Part shown: positions 23,177 to 32,170 of the stretch, one piece after another
How the letters are laid out: the number at the start of each line of letters is the position of its first letter
Numbering within the stretch: the stretch's first letter is position 1
Origin: Microbacterium sp.
GTDB lineage: Bacteria > Actinomycetota > Actinomycetes > Actinomycetales > Microbacteriaceae
DNA: 64,000 nucleotides
NCBI GenBank assembly: GCA_003248655.1
Contig: QFPM01000003.1
Location: forward strand, 1-64,000
Direction: 5' to 3'
The notes under the pieces: generated by a model
Told to the model about the DNA's origin: nothing
Databases searched by the model: none
What the model saw: only the letters and a program-made list of their open reading frames with translations
Program-made: the position numbers and the translations under genes

Positions 23177-24472
23177 ATGGTGCAGCGACAGCTTCCGAAG
23201 ATCCCCGAGCTTCTCGAGCTCATGCAGTTCAAGAAGCCTGAGCTCGACCTCACGAAGCGGCGGCTCGAGTCGGCGCTGACCATCGCGGATCTGCAGCGCA
23301 TCGCGAAGCGGCGGACCCCGAAGGCGGCGTTCGACTACACCGACGGCGCCGCCGAGGGCGAGCTGTCGCTGGCCCGCGCACGTCAGGCGTTCGAAGACAT
23401 CGAGTTCCATCCCGACATCCTGCGCCCGGCCACCGACGTTGACACCTCGGTCGAGATTCTCGGCGGGCACTCGACGCTACCGTTCGGCATCGCGCCGACG
23501 GGGTTCACGCGGCTGATGCAGACCGAGGGCGAGATCGCGGGAGCGGGCGCGGCGGGTGCCGCGGGCATCCCGTTCACCCTCTCGACCCTCGGGACGACCT
23601 CGATCGAGAACGTCCGCGCCGCGAACCCGCGCGGGCGCAACTGGTTCCAGCTGTACGTCATGCGCGAGCGCGAGATCTCGTACGGCCTCGTCGAGCGGGC
23701 TGCGAAAGCCGGGTTCGACACGCTCATGTTCACCGTCGACACGCCCGTCGCCGGCGCGCGCCTGCGCGACAAGCGCAACGGCTTCTCGATCCCGCCGCAG
23801 CTGACCCTCGGCACGATCGTCAACGCGATCCCGCGGCCGTGGTGGTGGATCGACTTCCTCACGACGCCCAAGCTCGAGTTCGCCTCGCTCAACACCACCG
23901 GCGGCACGGTCGGCGAGCTCCTCAACGCCGCGATGGACCCGACGATCAGCTACGACGACCTGCAGATCATCCGCGGCATGTGGCCGGGCAAGATCGTCAT
24001 CAAGGGCGTGCAGAACGTCGCCGACTCGAAGCGGCTCATCGACCTCGGCGTCGACGGCATCGTGCTGTCGAACCACGGCGGCCGTCAGCTCGATCGCGCG
24101 CCGATCCCGTTCCATCTGCTCCCCGAGGTCGTCCGCGAGGTCGGCAAGGATGCCACGATCATGATCGACACGGGCATCATGAACGGCGCCGATATCGTCG
24201 CCTCTGTCGCGCTCGGCGCGAAGTTCACGCTCATCGGCCGCGCGTACCTCTACGGACTCATGTCGGGCGGGCGCCGCGGCGTCGACCGCACGATCGCGAT
24301 CCTGCAGAGCGAGATCGAGCGCACGATGAAGCTCCTCGGTGTCTCGTCGCTCGCGGAGCTCGAACCCCGCCACGTGACGCAGCTCGAACGGCTCGTGCCC
24401 GTCGCGCGCCCCGCGGCGCCCGCGCCGAAGCCGGTCCGCAAGAGCGTCAGGACGTCGGCAGCGTCGGGATGA
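23177..24472 (+). CDS. lldD: L-lactate dehydrogenase (quinone), FMN-dependent
   Basis: LldD oxidises L-lactate to pyruvate at the membrane and reduces the quinone pool. The 431-aa protein belongs to the alpha-hydroxy-acid oxidizing flavoproteins: FDYTDGAAEGE, PFGIAPTGFTRLMQTEGE, LSTLGTTSIENV, WFQLYVMRERE, IVIKGVQNVADSKRLIDLGVDG and the active-site SNHGGRQLDR. MVQRQLPKIPELLELMQFKKPEL is a typical actinobacterial N-terminus; ATG 23177 has GAGAGGA upstream. Its end overlaps by 26 bp the end of the opposing HAD gene. It forms an operon with the regulator. Confidence 0.95.
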   Translation: MVQRQLPKIPELLELMQFKKPELDLTKRRLESALTIADLQRIAKRRTPKAAFDYTDGAAEGELSLARARQAFEDIEFHPDILRPATDVDTSVEILGGHSTLPFGIAPTGFTRLMQTEGEIAGAGAAGAAGIPFTLSTLGTTSIENVRAANPRGRNWFQLYVMREREISYGLVERAAKAGFDTLMFTVDTPVAGARLRDKRNGFSIPPQLTLGTIVNAIPRPWWWIDFLTTPKLEFASLNTTGGTVGELLNAAMDPTISYDDLQIIRGMWPGKIVIKGVQNVADSKRLIDLGVDGIVLSNHGGRQLDRAPIPFHLLPEVVREVGKDATIMIDTGIMNGADIVASVALGAKFTLIGRAYLYGLMSGGRRGVDRTIAILQSEIERTMKLLGVSSLAELEPRHVTQLERLVPVARPAAPAPKPVRKSVRTSAASG

Positions 24473-25211
24473 GCTCGTCGAGGTAGTCGGCGGTGTCTTC
24501 CCAGCCCTCGACCGCGTGGCAGGCGACGCCCATCGCGAGCACGGGGTAGTCGTTGCCGTGCTCGTCGAGGCGGTCGCCGACGAAGAGCATGTCATCGAGC
24601 GGGATGCCGGTGACCTCCGCCAGGCGCCGCATGCCGTAGGCCTTGTCGATGCCCCGGTGGGTGATGTCGACCGATGTCGATCCGCCGGAGCGGACCTCGA
24701 GGTCGGGGATGCGGGCGGCCACGGCATCCCGCAGTGCGTTCTTCTTCGCGCCGGTCGGGTCCCACGCCATCTTCGCCTCGAGTGGGGCGCGCTGGCCGAG
24801 CGCCGAGAAGGTGATCTGCGAGCCGCGGTCTTCGAGGATGTCGCCCCAGGGCTCCGCCTCCCATACGCCGAGTCGCTTCGCCTCCTCTTCGACGGCCGCG
24901 AGGGCGCGTTGCTTCTCGTCATCGGTCAGCGAGAGCGCGTAGACGGTGTGGATGCCGTCGCCCGTGATCCGGTAGTACTGCGTGCCGCACGTCGGCATCA
25001 GGTGGAACCGGTCGCGCGTGTCGTCGTCTAGGGCCGGAAGCCGGTCGACGACCTGCGTCTGGAACTGCCCCAGCTGGCCCCCCGAGATGATCGCGACATC
25101 GACGCGTGATGCGAGGGCCCGCAGCAGCTCGCCGATACGCGGGTCGATCGCGCTCTTCGACGGAGCGAGGGTGTCGTCGAGGTCGAAGGCGACCAGGCGG
25201 GGCGTGGACAC
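24447..25211 (-). CDS. HAD-IIB family phosphatase
   Basis: This 254-aa HAD phosphatase has motif I VAFDLDDTLAPSKSAI, motif II AIISGGQLGQ, a type IIB cap, and motif III with GIDKAYGMRRLAE and FVGDRLDEHGNDYPV. Related proteins act on sugar phosphates such as mannosyl or sucrose phosphates, but the substrate cannot be told here. GTG 25211 gives the family start (VSTPRLVAFDLDDTLA) with GGAG 5 nt or so upstream. The longer open frame would run through the tRNA-Pro gene. It is convergent and overlapping with lldD. Confidence 0.85.
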   Translation of the reverse strand: MSTPRLVAFDLDDTLAPSKSAIDPRIGELLRALASRVDVAIISGGQLGQFQTQVVDRLPALDDDTRDRFHLMPTCGTQYYRITGDGIHTVYALSLTDDEKQRALAAVEEEAKRLGVWEAEPWGDILEDRGSQITFSALGQRAPLEAKMAWDPTGAKKNALRDAVAARIPDLEVRSGGSTSVDITHRGIDKAYGMRRLAEVTGIPLDDMLFVGDRLDEHGNDYPVLAMGVACHAVEGWEDTADYLDELIPTLPTS

Positions 25212-25270
25212 GGCGGCTCCGTTCGTCGTCAGTCGAAGAAAGGCCCCGCCGGAGCGGAGCCTCTCTGCTG

Positions 25271-25344
25271 TCGGGGTGACAGGATTTGAACCTGCGGCCT
25301 CGTCGTCCCGAACGACGCGCGCTACCAAGCTGCGCCACACCCCG
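25271..25344 (-). tRNA. tRNA-Pro (anticodon CGG)
   Basis: The reverse strand folds into a 74-nt tRNA: acceptor CGGGGTG/CACCCCG with discriminator A, a D arm, the anticodon loop TTCGGGA (CGG) on a CGTCG/CGACG stem, and the T loop in AGGTTCAAATCCT. The 3' CCA is not encoded. A -10-like TAGACT lies upstream at 25363-25358. Confidence 0.92.
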
Positions 25345-25404
25345 TGGCAACCCTCCGAGTCTACCCCGTCCCGGGCCCGCGGACGAATCGACGGCGGCGC
25401 CGGA

Positions 25405-26358
25405 TCACCCGCGCGCGCGAAGCGTCAGGACGGATGCCTCGGGCCGGCATCCGAACCGCACCGGCGCGTAGATCGAGTGCCCGAGGCCTGCCGAGACGTT
25501 GAGCGGGACGGTGCGGCCCGCGTGGGTCCACTCCGAGAGGCCGCGCGCCTGATCGAGCGGGATGTCGCAGTTCGCGACCAGTGCCGACGGCGAGAACGGG
25601 ATGCGCACCTGACCGCCGTGCGTGTGGCCGCCGAAGATCATGTCCGCGCCGAGGTCGATGAAGCGGTCGAGCACGCGACGGTAGGGCGCATGCGTGACGC
25701 CGATCGTCAGCGCGGCCGACTGGGCGCGGTGGAACAGCGGACGCCGATGCACGTCGGCAATCGCGTCCGGCAGCGCATCGAGGTCATCCCAGCTGCGGTG
25801 CGCGTCCGATACGCCGAACGCGTCGATGCGCAGTCTCTCGGCGGTCACGCTCGCGGCTGCGTTGTTGAGGTCCGCCCAGCCGAGCTCGTCGGTGAAGTAG
25901 GCATCCATCGCCGCGGTGTCGAGGTCGCCGCCGCGGTGCGTGCGCTGCGAGGGGCCCGAGAAGTACAGCAGAGGGTTGCGCGCCGCGGGGCCGGTCACGT
26001 CGTTCGAGCCGTGCACGAACAGCCCCGGCACGCCCCGCAGCGGCGCGAAGGCGGCGCGAATGCCGCGGAGCCCCTCGGCGTGCCCGAGGTTGTCGCCCGT
26101 GTTGATGACGAGGTCGGGCTGCACGCGCTCGGCGAGCTCGGCGATCCAGCGCTGCTTGCGGTGCTGCCAGGGCGCCATGTGCGCGTCGGAGAGATGCAGG
26201 ACGGTCAGCGTCGGGGTCCCTGCGGGCAGGATCTCGAGGTCGTGCCGTCGCTCAGCGAACAGGAACCGCTCGATGCACGTTCCCCAGACCGCCGCCGACA
26301 GCCCCGCCGCGCCCACGACCGCGGCGGTCGTGAGCGCGGTGCGCGAGGGCGAACTCAC
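25405..26358 (-). CDS. Metallophosphoesterase with N-terminal membrane anchor
   Basis: This 317-aa YkuE/YaeI-like calcineurin-fold phosphoesterase has an N-terminal hydrophobic helix (LTTAAVVGAAGLSAAVWG) and all metal-binding blocks: LHLSDAHMAPW, INTGDNLG, FVHGSNDV, THAPY and GGHTHGGQV. GTG 26358 overlaps the stop of the upstream PBP gene (GTGA), which also sets the start. Pairing with a class A PBP gene is common in Actinobacteria. The substrate is unknown. Confidence 0.88.
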   Translation of the reverse strand: MSSPSRTALTTAAVVGAAGLSAAVWGTCIERFLFAERRHDLEILPAGTPTLTVLHLSDAHMAPWQHRKQRWIAELAERVQPDLVINTGDNLGHAEGLRGIRAAFAPLRGVPGLFVHGSNDVTGPAARNPLLYFSGPSQRTHRGGDLDTAAMDAYFTDELGWADLNNAAASVTAERLRIDAFGVSDAHRSWDDLDALPDAIADVHRRPLFHRAQSAALTIGVTHAPYRRVLDRFIDLGADMIFGGHTHGGQVRIPFSPSALVANCDIPLDQARGLSEWTHAGRTVPLNVSAGLGHSIYAPVRFGCRPEASVLTLRARG

Positions 26359-28943
26359 CCTCGCCCGCTGCAGTTCTTCGCCTGGTACTCGATCGTGATC
26401 GTCGCGCTGCGGCTGACGACGCTGCCCGCGGCGGGGTTGGTGCCCGTGACGGTGCCCTCGTTCGAGGCGTCGTTGTTCTGCGTGCACGAGCCCTGCAGTT
26501 GGTCGAAGCCGGCGCTGCGCAGCGTCGCGACCGCCTGGTTCGGCGTTCCGCTGACGGCTGGCACCCGCGCGCCTTGACCGTTGCTCGGGTTGATCGTCAC
26601 GGTGGTGCCTGCGCCGACCTTGCCGGCGCCCGGGTTCTGCGCGATGACCGTACCCGCTGCTTCGACACCGTCGACCGCGTCGCCGACGACCGCCGTGAAG
26701 CCTGCGCCTTCCAGCGTCTTCGTGGCCTGATCGACCGTCATCCCGATGACGCTCGGGAGGTCGGTGAGCACCTGCTTCGTCAGGTTCTTGTCGGGCTGCG
26801 GGAAGCTGTCGCCGCCGTACTTCGCGTTCGCTGCGCCCTGCATCTTCGGCCAGATCGCGTTTCGGATGCGGGAGAGCTGGTACCCGCTCTCACGATGTGT
26901 GTTGAGTTTCGTGTTCACGCCGTTGATGGATTCGACGTTGCCGACCCAGACGACGGTCGCCACCTTCGTCGAGGCGCCGTCCATCCAGGTCTGCTCGTAC
27001 TCGTGGATTCCGGTCTTGCCGAACACGGGGACGCCGTCGCCGATGCGCGCACCGACGCCCGTTCCGCTCATGACGCCCACGAGAGTGTACGCGGCCGTCG
27101 AGGCGACTTCTTCGCTGAGCCTGCGCTCGCACGTCGTCTGCGGCGTGATGTCGTTGCCCTCGGCATCCAGCGCCTGGTCGATCGACTTCGGCTCGCAGAA
27201 GATGCCGTTCGCGGCGACCGACGCGTAGGCCTCAGCCATATCGATGGGTGCAACGTCCTTCGATCCGAGCACGTCGTACGGCAGGTTCGACGAGTCTAGC
27301 GCCGTGCCGTTTCCGTAGGTCACGCCGAGCTTCGCGGCAACGCGGTTCGTCGAGCAGACACTGATCTGCTCGGCCATCGCGAGGAAGCCGGAGTTCAGCG
27401 AGTCGCGCGTGAAGTTGTAGATCGTGCCCGAGTAGCCGCCGTTGTTCTCGAAGTTGCCGATCGCTCCGTCGACGCCGTTCGCCGTCTTGACCTGCTGGAT
27501 CTGCCCGTCGCAGACATCCACCTTCTTGGTGCCGATGCGGCCGTTGATGACCTCGTTGACGGACTTGCCCTGCTCGAGCCAGTTCAGCAGGCTGAAGATC
27601 TTGTACGTCGACCCGGCGTTGTGGCCGCCGCCGCCGTTGGCTGTCCGCACGTTGTAGTTGACCTGGGTCGTCGGGCCGTTCTGGCCGACGTCTTCGATCG
27701 AGTAAGGCCTGTTCTGCACCATCGACAGGACGCGACCCGTGCCGACCTCGACCTGGATGCCGGACGAGCCAAGGTTCATGTACGAGACGGTCGGCGGCAC
27801 GACCGAGATCGCGTTCAGAGCCGTCTGCTGGAGGTCGGGGTCGAGCGTCGTGTAGATCTTCATGCCGCCGCGACGCAGGTTCGCCGCGCGCTCGTCGCTG
27901 TCTTCGCCGAACGCCGGGTCGGTAAGAAGGATGGATCGCACGTACTCACAGAAGAACTCCGCACCCACCGCCATCACGCAGCCCTGGTTGCGCGGGGTGA
28001 TGGTCGGCGTGATCGGCGAGGCATCTGCCTCGTCGTACTCGGCCTGCGTGATCTTGCCGTCGTCGAGCATGCGGCCGAGCACGTAGTGGCGACGGTCGAG
28101 CGTTAGCTTGTAGCCGTCGGCGGCGCTGTTGAGGGGGTTGCCGGCCTTGTCGGTCGTCGAGCCCTCGGGCTTGTCGATCCGGTAGGTGTTCGGTGCCTGC
28201 ACCATACCCGCGATGGTCGCCGCCTGCGCGATGGTGAGGTTCGCGGCATCCGTGCCGAAGTAGTACTGCGCGGCCGCACCGATTCCGTAGACGCTGCCGC
28301 CGAAGTGCGCGATGTTCAGGTAGCCGACGAGGATCTCGTCTTTCGAGCTCTTCTTCTCGAGCTGGATCGCGTACCGCATCTCCTGGATCTTGCGCTGGTA
28401 CCCCTCGGATCCCTTGTTGACCGTCGTGGAGGTGTAGCAGTTCTGGACTTCTTCGTCGTTGGTTGCCTTGCGCTCGCAGTTTTGCTGCAGCACGTTCTTG
28501 ACGTACTGCTGGGTGAGCGACGATCCGCCTCGGTTTCCTCCGCTGGAGGCGTTGCCGGCGAGGGCACTGACCGTGCCGATCAGGTCGATGCCGCCGTGGG
28601 TGTAGAAGTTCTTGTCCTCACTCGAGATGATCGCGTCGTACATGACGGGGTTCACCTGGTCGAAGGTGACCGGAATGCGGTTCTGGTCGTAGAACTGCGC
28701 GAACTGGATCCAGTTGCCCGCACTGTCCTTGCGGTAGAACTCGGTCGGCAGCATCAGCGGGTCGATTTCGAGGAAGCTCGGCATGTTCTCGAACGTGTCG
28801 AGAACGCTGGATGCCGCGTAGCCCGAAACGGCGATCGCCGGAGTCACGGTGGCGGTCACGAGGATGCCGGCAACTGCGCTCAAGCCGACCAGTCCCGCGA
28901 GGCCGCCGAGCACGCCGGTGGCCGTCCGTTTGAGTTGAGGCAT
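26355..28943 (-). CDS. ponA: Class A penicillin-binding protein with PASTA domains
   Basis: This 862-aa bifunctional peptidoglycan synthase has a transmembrane anchor (GVLGGLAGLVGLSAVAGILV), a GT51 glycosyltransferase (SSEDKNFYTHGGIDLIG, GGSSLTQQYVKNVL), a transpeptidase with STYK, SLN and KTG (VFGKTGIHEYEQTW), and two C-terminal PASTA domains from about residue 720. KTGI replaces the usual KTGT, a mild variation. I prefer ATG 28943 over 28964: TACGAT (28956-28951) lies 7 nt before it, so the transcript is probably leaderless. The metallophosphoesterase gene is coupled downstream. Confidence 0.93.
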   Translation of the reverse strand: MPQLKRTATGVLGGLAGLVGLSAVAGILVTATVTPAIAVSGYAASSVLDTFENMPSFLEIDPLMLPTEFYRKDSAGNWIQFAQFYDQNRIPVTFDQVNPVMYDAIISSEDKNFYTHGGIDLIGTVSALAGNASSGGNRGGSSLTQQYVKNVLQQNCERKATNDEEVQNCYTSTTVNKGSEGYQRKIQEMRYAIQLEKKSSKDEILVGYLNIAHFGGSVYGIGAAAQYYFGTDAANLTIAQAATIAGMVQAPNTYRIDKPEGSTTDKAGNPLNSAADGYKLTLDRRHYVLGRMLDDGKITQAEYDEADASPITPTITPRNQGCVMAVGAEFFCEYVRSILLTDPAFGEDSDERAANLRRGGMKIYTTLDPDLQQTALNAISVVPPTVSYMNLGSSGIQVEVGTGRVLSMVQNRPYSIEDVGQNGPTTQVNYNVRTANGGGGHNAGSTYKIFSLLNWLEQGKSVNEVINGRIGTKKVDVCDGQIQQVKTANGVDGAIGNFENNGGYSGTIYNFTRDSLNSGFLAMAEQISVCSTNRVAAKLGVTYGNGTALDSSNLPYDVLGSKDVAPIDMAEAYASVAANGIFCEPKSIDQALDAEGNDITPQTTCERRLSEEVASTAAYTLVGVMSGTGVGARIGDGVPVFGKTGIHEYEQTWMDGASTKVATVVWVGNVESINGVNTKLNTHRESGYQLSRIRNAIWPKMQGAANAKYGGDSFPQPDKNLTKQVLTDLPSVIGMTVDQATKTLEGAGFTAVVGDAVDGVEAAGTVIAQNPGAGKVGAGTTVTINPSNGQGARVPAVSGTPNQAVATLRSAGFDQLQGSCTQNNDASNEGTVTGTNPAAGSVVSRSATITIEYQAKNCSGRG

Positions 28944-28950
28944 AGGGTTG

Positions 28951-28956
28951 ATCGTA
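28951..28956 (-). promoter_or_regulatory. -10 box TACGAT for the leaderless PBP gene
   Basis: On the reverse strand, TACGAT is followed by 7 nt and the ATG at 28943. There is no Shine-Dalgarno sequence. Confidence 0.5.
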
Positions 28957-28996
28957 AGGGACAACCCTGGGCGAAGCCTTGATGAACGGGAGCCTC

Positions 28997-29215
28997 ATGA
29001 CCACGTGGGAGTACCTCACGACGCCGCTGCTGATCCACAACACGGCAGCCATCCTCAACAATTGGGGCAAGCAGGGGTGGGAGCTCGTACAGGTCGTCAC
29101 CGGCCCCGAGGGCGGCCTCGTCGCCTACCTGAAGCGGCCCGTCGGCGGGGGAGCGGCCAACGCCGGCCTGGGCGCTGCGGCCACGGCATCCCAGCAGTTC
29201 GAGGAGAACGCATGA
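28997..29215 (+). CDS. DUF4177 small protein
   Basis: The 72-aa product MTTWEYLTTPLLIHNTAAIL begins a DUF4177 domain (WEY ... LNNWGKQGWELVQVV), followed by a Gly/Ala-rich tail. The function is unknown. ATG 28997 has GGGAG 4 nt upstream; in-frame ATG 28982 and TTG 28979 are alternatives. Its stop region overlaps the RidA start (ATGA), a pairing often seen in Actinobacteria. It is divergent from the PBP gene across 53 bp. Confidence 0.8.
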   Translation: MTTWEYLTTPLLIHNTAAILNNWGKQGWELVQVVTGPEGGLVAYLKRPVGGGAANAGLGAAATASQQFEENA

Positions 29216-29679
29216 GCATCACGACCCGTCTCGCCGAGCTCGGCATCGAGTTGCCGCCCGTCGTGCCGCCGGTCGCGGCCTATGTGCCGGCCGTCGTCCA
29301 CGGCGACCTGGTCTACACGTCGGGGCAGCTGCCGATGGTCTCGGGTGCCCTGCCCGCGACCGGCAAGGTCGGCGAAGGGCACGGCCTCGTGCCGGCATCC
29401 GATGCGAAGGCCTATGCGCGCCAGAGCGCGCTGAACGCGATCGCCGCCGCCGCGGATGCCGTGGGCGGCGTCGACCGGCTGGTGCGCGTGGTCAAGGTCA
29501 CGGGCTTCGTGGCATCCGTTCCGGAGTTCACGGGTCAGCCGGGCGTCATCAACGGCGCGAGCGAGACGCTCGGCGAGATCTTCGGCGACGCCGGCCGTCA
29601 CGCGCGTTCGGCCGTCGGCGTGCCGGTGCTGCCCCTCGACTCGCCCGTCGAGGTCGAGGTCGTCTTCGCCTGGGAGTGA
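29212..29679 (+). CDS. RidA-family protein
   Basis: This 155-aa YjgF/YER057c/UK114-like protein has YVPAVVHGDLVYTSGQLPM, NAIAAAADAVGGVDRLVRVVKVTGFVAS and SAVGVPVLPLDSPVEVEVVF. RidA members hydrolyse reactive enamine/imine intermediates, but this longer subtype has no assigned substrate. It is translationally coupled to the DUF4177 gene and followed by a large palindrome before the opposing acs gene. Confidence 0.88.
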   Translation: MSITTRLAELGIELPPVVPPVAAYVPAVVHGDLVYTSGQLPMVSGALPATGKVGEGHGLVPASDAKAYARQSALNAIAAAADAVGGVDRLVRVVKVTGFVASVPEFTGQPGVINGASETLGEIFGDAGRHARSAVGVPVLPLDSPVEVEVVFAWE

Positions 29680-29706
29680 CCGCTGCGGCCCCAACCCAGG
29701 AGCGGT

Positions 29707-29786
29707 CACCGACACAGGAGAAATCACCGGTACAGGATGCCTGAGCCGTAGCTCGTCCTGTGTGTGTGATTTCCCCTGTCTCCGTG
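29707..29786. repeat. Imperfect palindrome between ridA-like and acs genes
   Basis: Two 31-nt arms (29707-29737 and 29756-29786) match at 24 of 31 positions when one is reverse complemented, around an 18-nt loop. The best paired parts contain ACAGG and GAAATCAC. It separates convergent genes, so it may end transcription from both sides, but it lacks T-tracts. Confidence 0.65.
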
Positions 29787-29808
29787 ATGCGGGTGAGGTT
29801 GCTGCGCG

Positions 29809-31773
29809 CTACTTCACCTGGGCTGAGATCACGCTCATGACGGCGGTGTCGGCGAGGGTCGTCGTGTCGCCGACCTCGCGACCCTCCGCGACGTCGCGGA
29901 GCAGACGGCGCATGATCTTGCCCGAGCGGGTCTTGGGCAGCTCGCCGACGATGTAGATGTCGCGGGGACGGGCGATCGGGCCAATCTGCTCGCCCACCCA
30001 CGTGCGCAAGGTGCCCGCGAGGCCCTCGGGGGAGTGCGCGTCGAGGTAGCTCTGCTTCACGATGACGAACGCGACAACGGCCTGGCCGGTGGTCTCATCC
30101 GACGCGCCGACCACCGCGGCCTCGGCAACCGCCTCGTTGCCGACGAGCGCCGACTCGATCTCGGTTGTCGACAGGCGGTGGCCCGACACGTTCATGACGT
30201 CGTCGACGCGGCCGAGGAACCAGACGTCGCCATCCTCGTCGAGGCGCGCGCCGTCGCCCGCGAAGTAGTAGCCCTGCTTCTCGAACTTCTCCCAGTAGGT
30301 TTCGACGAAGCGGTCGGGGTCGCCCCAGATACCGCGGAGCATCGACGGCCACGGCTTCGTGAGGACGAGCAGGCCGCCGTTGCCGTTGCCGACGTGGTTT
30401 CCGTCGTCGTCGACGACATCCACTCCGATGCCCGGGAAGGGAACTTGCGCGCTACCGGGCTTGGTCTCGGTGACGCCCGGGAGGGCCGACACCATGATCG
30501 AGCCGGTCTCGGTCTGCCACCACGTGTCGACGATGGGGGTGACGCCCGCGCCGATGATCTCGCGGTACCACATCCATGCTTCGGGGTTGATGGGCTCACC
30601 CACCGAGCCGAGGAGGCGAATCGACGACAGGTCGAACTGCTGCGGAACCTGGCGCCCGAGCTTCATGAACGAGCGGATGGCGGTCGGCGCCGTGTAGAGG
30701 ATCGTGACGCCGTACTTCTCGACGAGCTCCCACCAGCGGCCGGGGTGCGGCGTGTCGGGCGTGCCCTCGTAGAGCACCTGCGTGGCGCCGTTCGCGAGCG
30801 GGCCGTACGTCACGTACGAGTGGCCGGTGATCCAGCCGATGTCGGCCGTGCACCAGAAGACATCCGTCTCGGGGTGGAGGTCGTGCACGATTTTGTTCGT
30901 GAACGTCGCCTGCGTGAGGTAGCCGCCCGAGGTGTGCAGGATGCCCTTGGGCTTTCCCGTCGTCCCCGAGGTGTAGAGGATGAAGAGGGGGTTCTCGGCG
31001 GGGAAGGCCTGTGCCTCGTGATCGGCGGATGCCGTGGGCACGACCTCGTGCCACCACAGGTCGCGTCCCTCGGTCCAGCTGACCTCGTTCTCGGTCCGCC
31101 GCACGACCAGCACGTGCTCGACGGTGGCCTGCGGCCCGTTGCCGCGGTCGGCGAGCGCCTGGTCGACGGCGGGCTTGAGCGGCGAGACACGGCCCTTGCG
31201 GTATCCGCCGTCGGAGGTGATCACTACCTTCGCGCCGGCGTCGTCGATGCGGGTACGCAGGCTGTCGGCCGAGAACCCGCCGAAGATGACGGAATGGATG
31301 GCGCCGAGTCGCGCGACGGCGAGCATCGCCGCGATCGCCTCGGGGATCATCGGCAGGTAGATCGCGACCCGGTCGCCCTGGCCGACCCCGAGACCTTCGA
31401 GCACGTTCGCGACTCGCTTCACCTCGTCGGTGAGCTCGGCGTAGGTGACGCGGCGCTCATCGCCCGGCTCGCCCTCCCACAGGAGGGCGACGCGATCTCC
31501 GTTACCGGCCTCGACGTGCCGGTCGAGGCAGTTGTAAGCGACGTTGAGCTCGCCGTCGGCGAACCACTGCGCGAAGGGCGGGTTCGACCAGTCGAGCACC
31601 TGCGTGAAGGGCGTGTGCCAATGGAGGGCGCGCGCCTGCTCCGCCCAGAAGCCTTCGCGGTCGGCATCCGCCTGTGCATAGAGCTCCGCGGCGCCGACGG
31701 CGTTTGCCGCGAAGTCGGGCGACGGGGCGAACCGGCGGGTCTCGGTCAGCAGGTGGTCGATCTGGCTGCTCAT
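29809..31773 (-). CDS. acs: Acetyl-CoA synthetase
   Basis: Acs activates acetate to acetyl-CoA through acetyl-AMP. The 654-aa protein begins MSSQIDHLLTETRRFAPS and has the ANL motifs: LFILYTSGTTGKPKGILHT, WWQTETGSIM, the hinge region GRVDDVMNVSGHRLSTTEIE, and the catalytic, acetylatable Lys in PKTRSGKIMRRLLRD. ATG 31773 has a strong AAGGAG 7 nt upstream, which decides the start. It is the high-affinity counterpart of Pta-AckA at 2.8-6.1 kb. Confidence 0.96.
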   Translation of the reverse strand: MSSQIDHLLTETRRFAPSPDFAANAVGAAELYAQADADREGFWAEQARALHWHTPFTQVLDWSNPPFAQWFADGELNVAYNCLDRHVEAGNGDRVALLWEGEPGDERRVTYAELTDEVKRVANVLEGLGVGQGDRVAIYLPMIPEAIAAMLAVARLGAIHSVIFGGFSADSLRTRIDDAGAKVVITSDGGYRKGRVSPLKPAVDQALADRGNGPQATVEHVLVVRRTENEVSWTEGRDLWWHEVVPTASADHEAQAFPAENPLFILYTSGTTGKPKGILHTSGGYLTQATFTNKIVHDLHPETDVFWCTADIGWITGHSYVTYGPLANGATQVLYEGTPDTPHPGRWWELVEKYGVTILYTAPTAIRSFMKLGRQVPQQFDLSSIRLLGSVGEPINPEAWMWYREIIGAGVTPIVDTWWQTETGSIMVSALPGVTETKPGSAQVPFPGIGVDVVDDDGNHVGNGNGGLLVLTKPWPSMLRGIWGDPDRFVETYWEKFEKQGYYFAGDGARLDEDGDVWFLGRVDDVMNVSGHRLSTTEIESALVGNEAVAEAAVVGASDETTGQAVVAFVIVKQSYLDAHSPEGLAGTLRTWVGEQIGPIARPRDIYIVGELPKTRSGKIMRRLLRDVAEGREVGDTTTLADTAVMSVISAQVK

Positions 31774-32170
31774 GTGTGCGCGCTCCTTTGCGGCGGTGTC
31801 CGGACGGTCGAGATTCTCCCGGACGATGCAGGACATCAAACCAGCGCGACGACTCGCCCACTACCTCCGATAGTAGGGAGTCGCGCATCTGGAGCAGCCA
31901 CCGGCGAAAGTTCAGAAATATATCAGCGTGAATATGCTCGGCGATCCCTGTGCTCGCGCGATGATTGCGTAGGCTCAGTCGCGGCCGGTCTCTCGATCAC
32001 GGCAAGCGCGGCGCCTCGCGACCCCCAGCGCGACGCGCCGCTGAGGCGGCATCCCATTCCCCCCCAGTGGGATGCCGCCTCCTCCTCCACAGGCCGCGAT
32101 TTTCGCGATCTGTCCACCGATCGGGCTCTCCGAGCTCCACGCGCCTCGGCGTCGCCCTACCGTCGGGGGC
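31774..32170. other. 397-bp intergenic region between acs and the Tad locus
   Basis: This stretch holds the divergent promoters of acs and the Tad ATPase gene. I see a TAGGCT hexamer at 31972-31977, a perfect 14-bp hairpin at 32043-32081 on the same strand, and a TACCGT hexamer 7 nt before the ATG at 32171. No convincing protein gene is present. Confidence 0.5.
32043..32081 (+). terminator. Perfect 14-bp hairpin, possible terminator or attenuator
   Basis: GAGGCGGCATCCCA (32043-32056) pairs perfectly with TGGGATGCCGCCTC (32068-32081) across an 11-nt C-rich loop. No gene ends before it on this strand. It may end a short RNA that starts near 31984, or attenuate the Tad operon. There is no T-tract. 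Confidence 0.5.
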
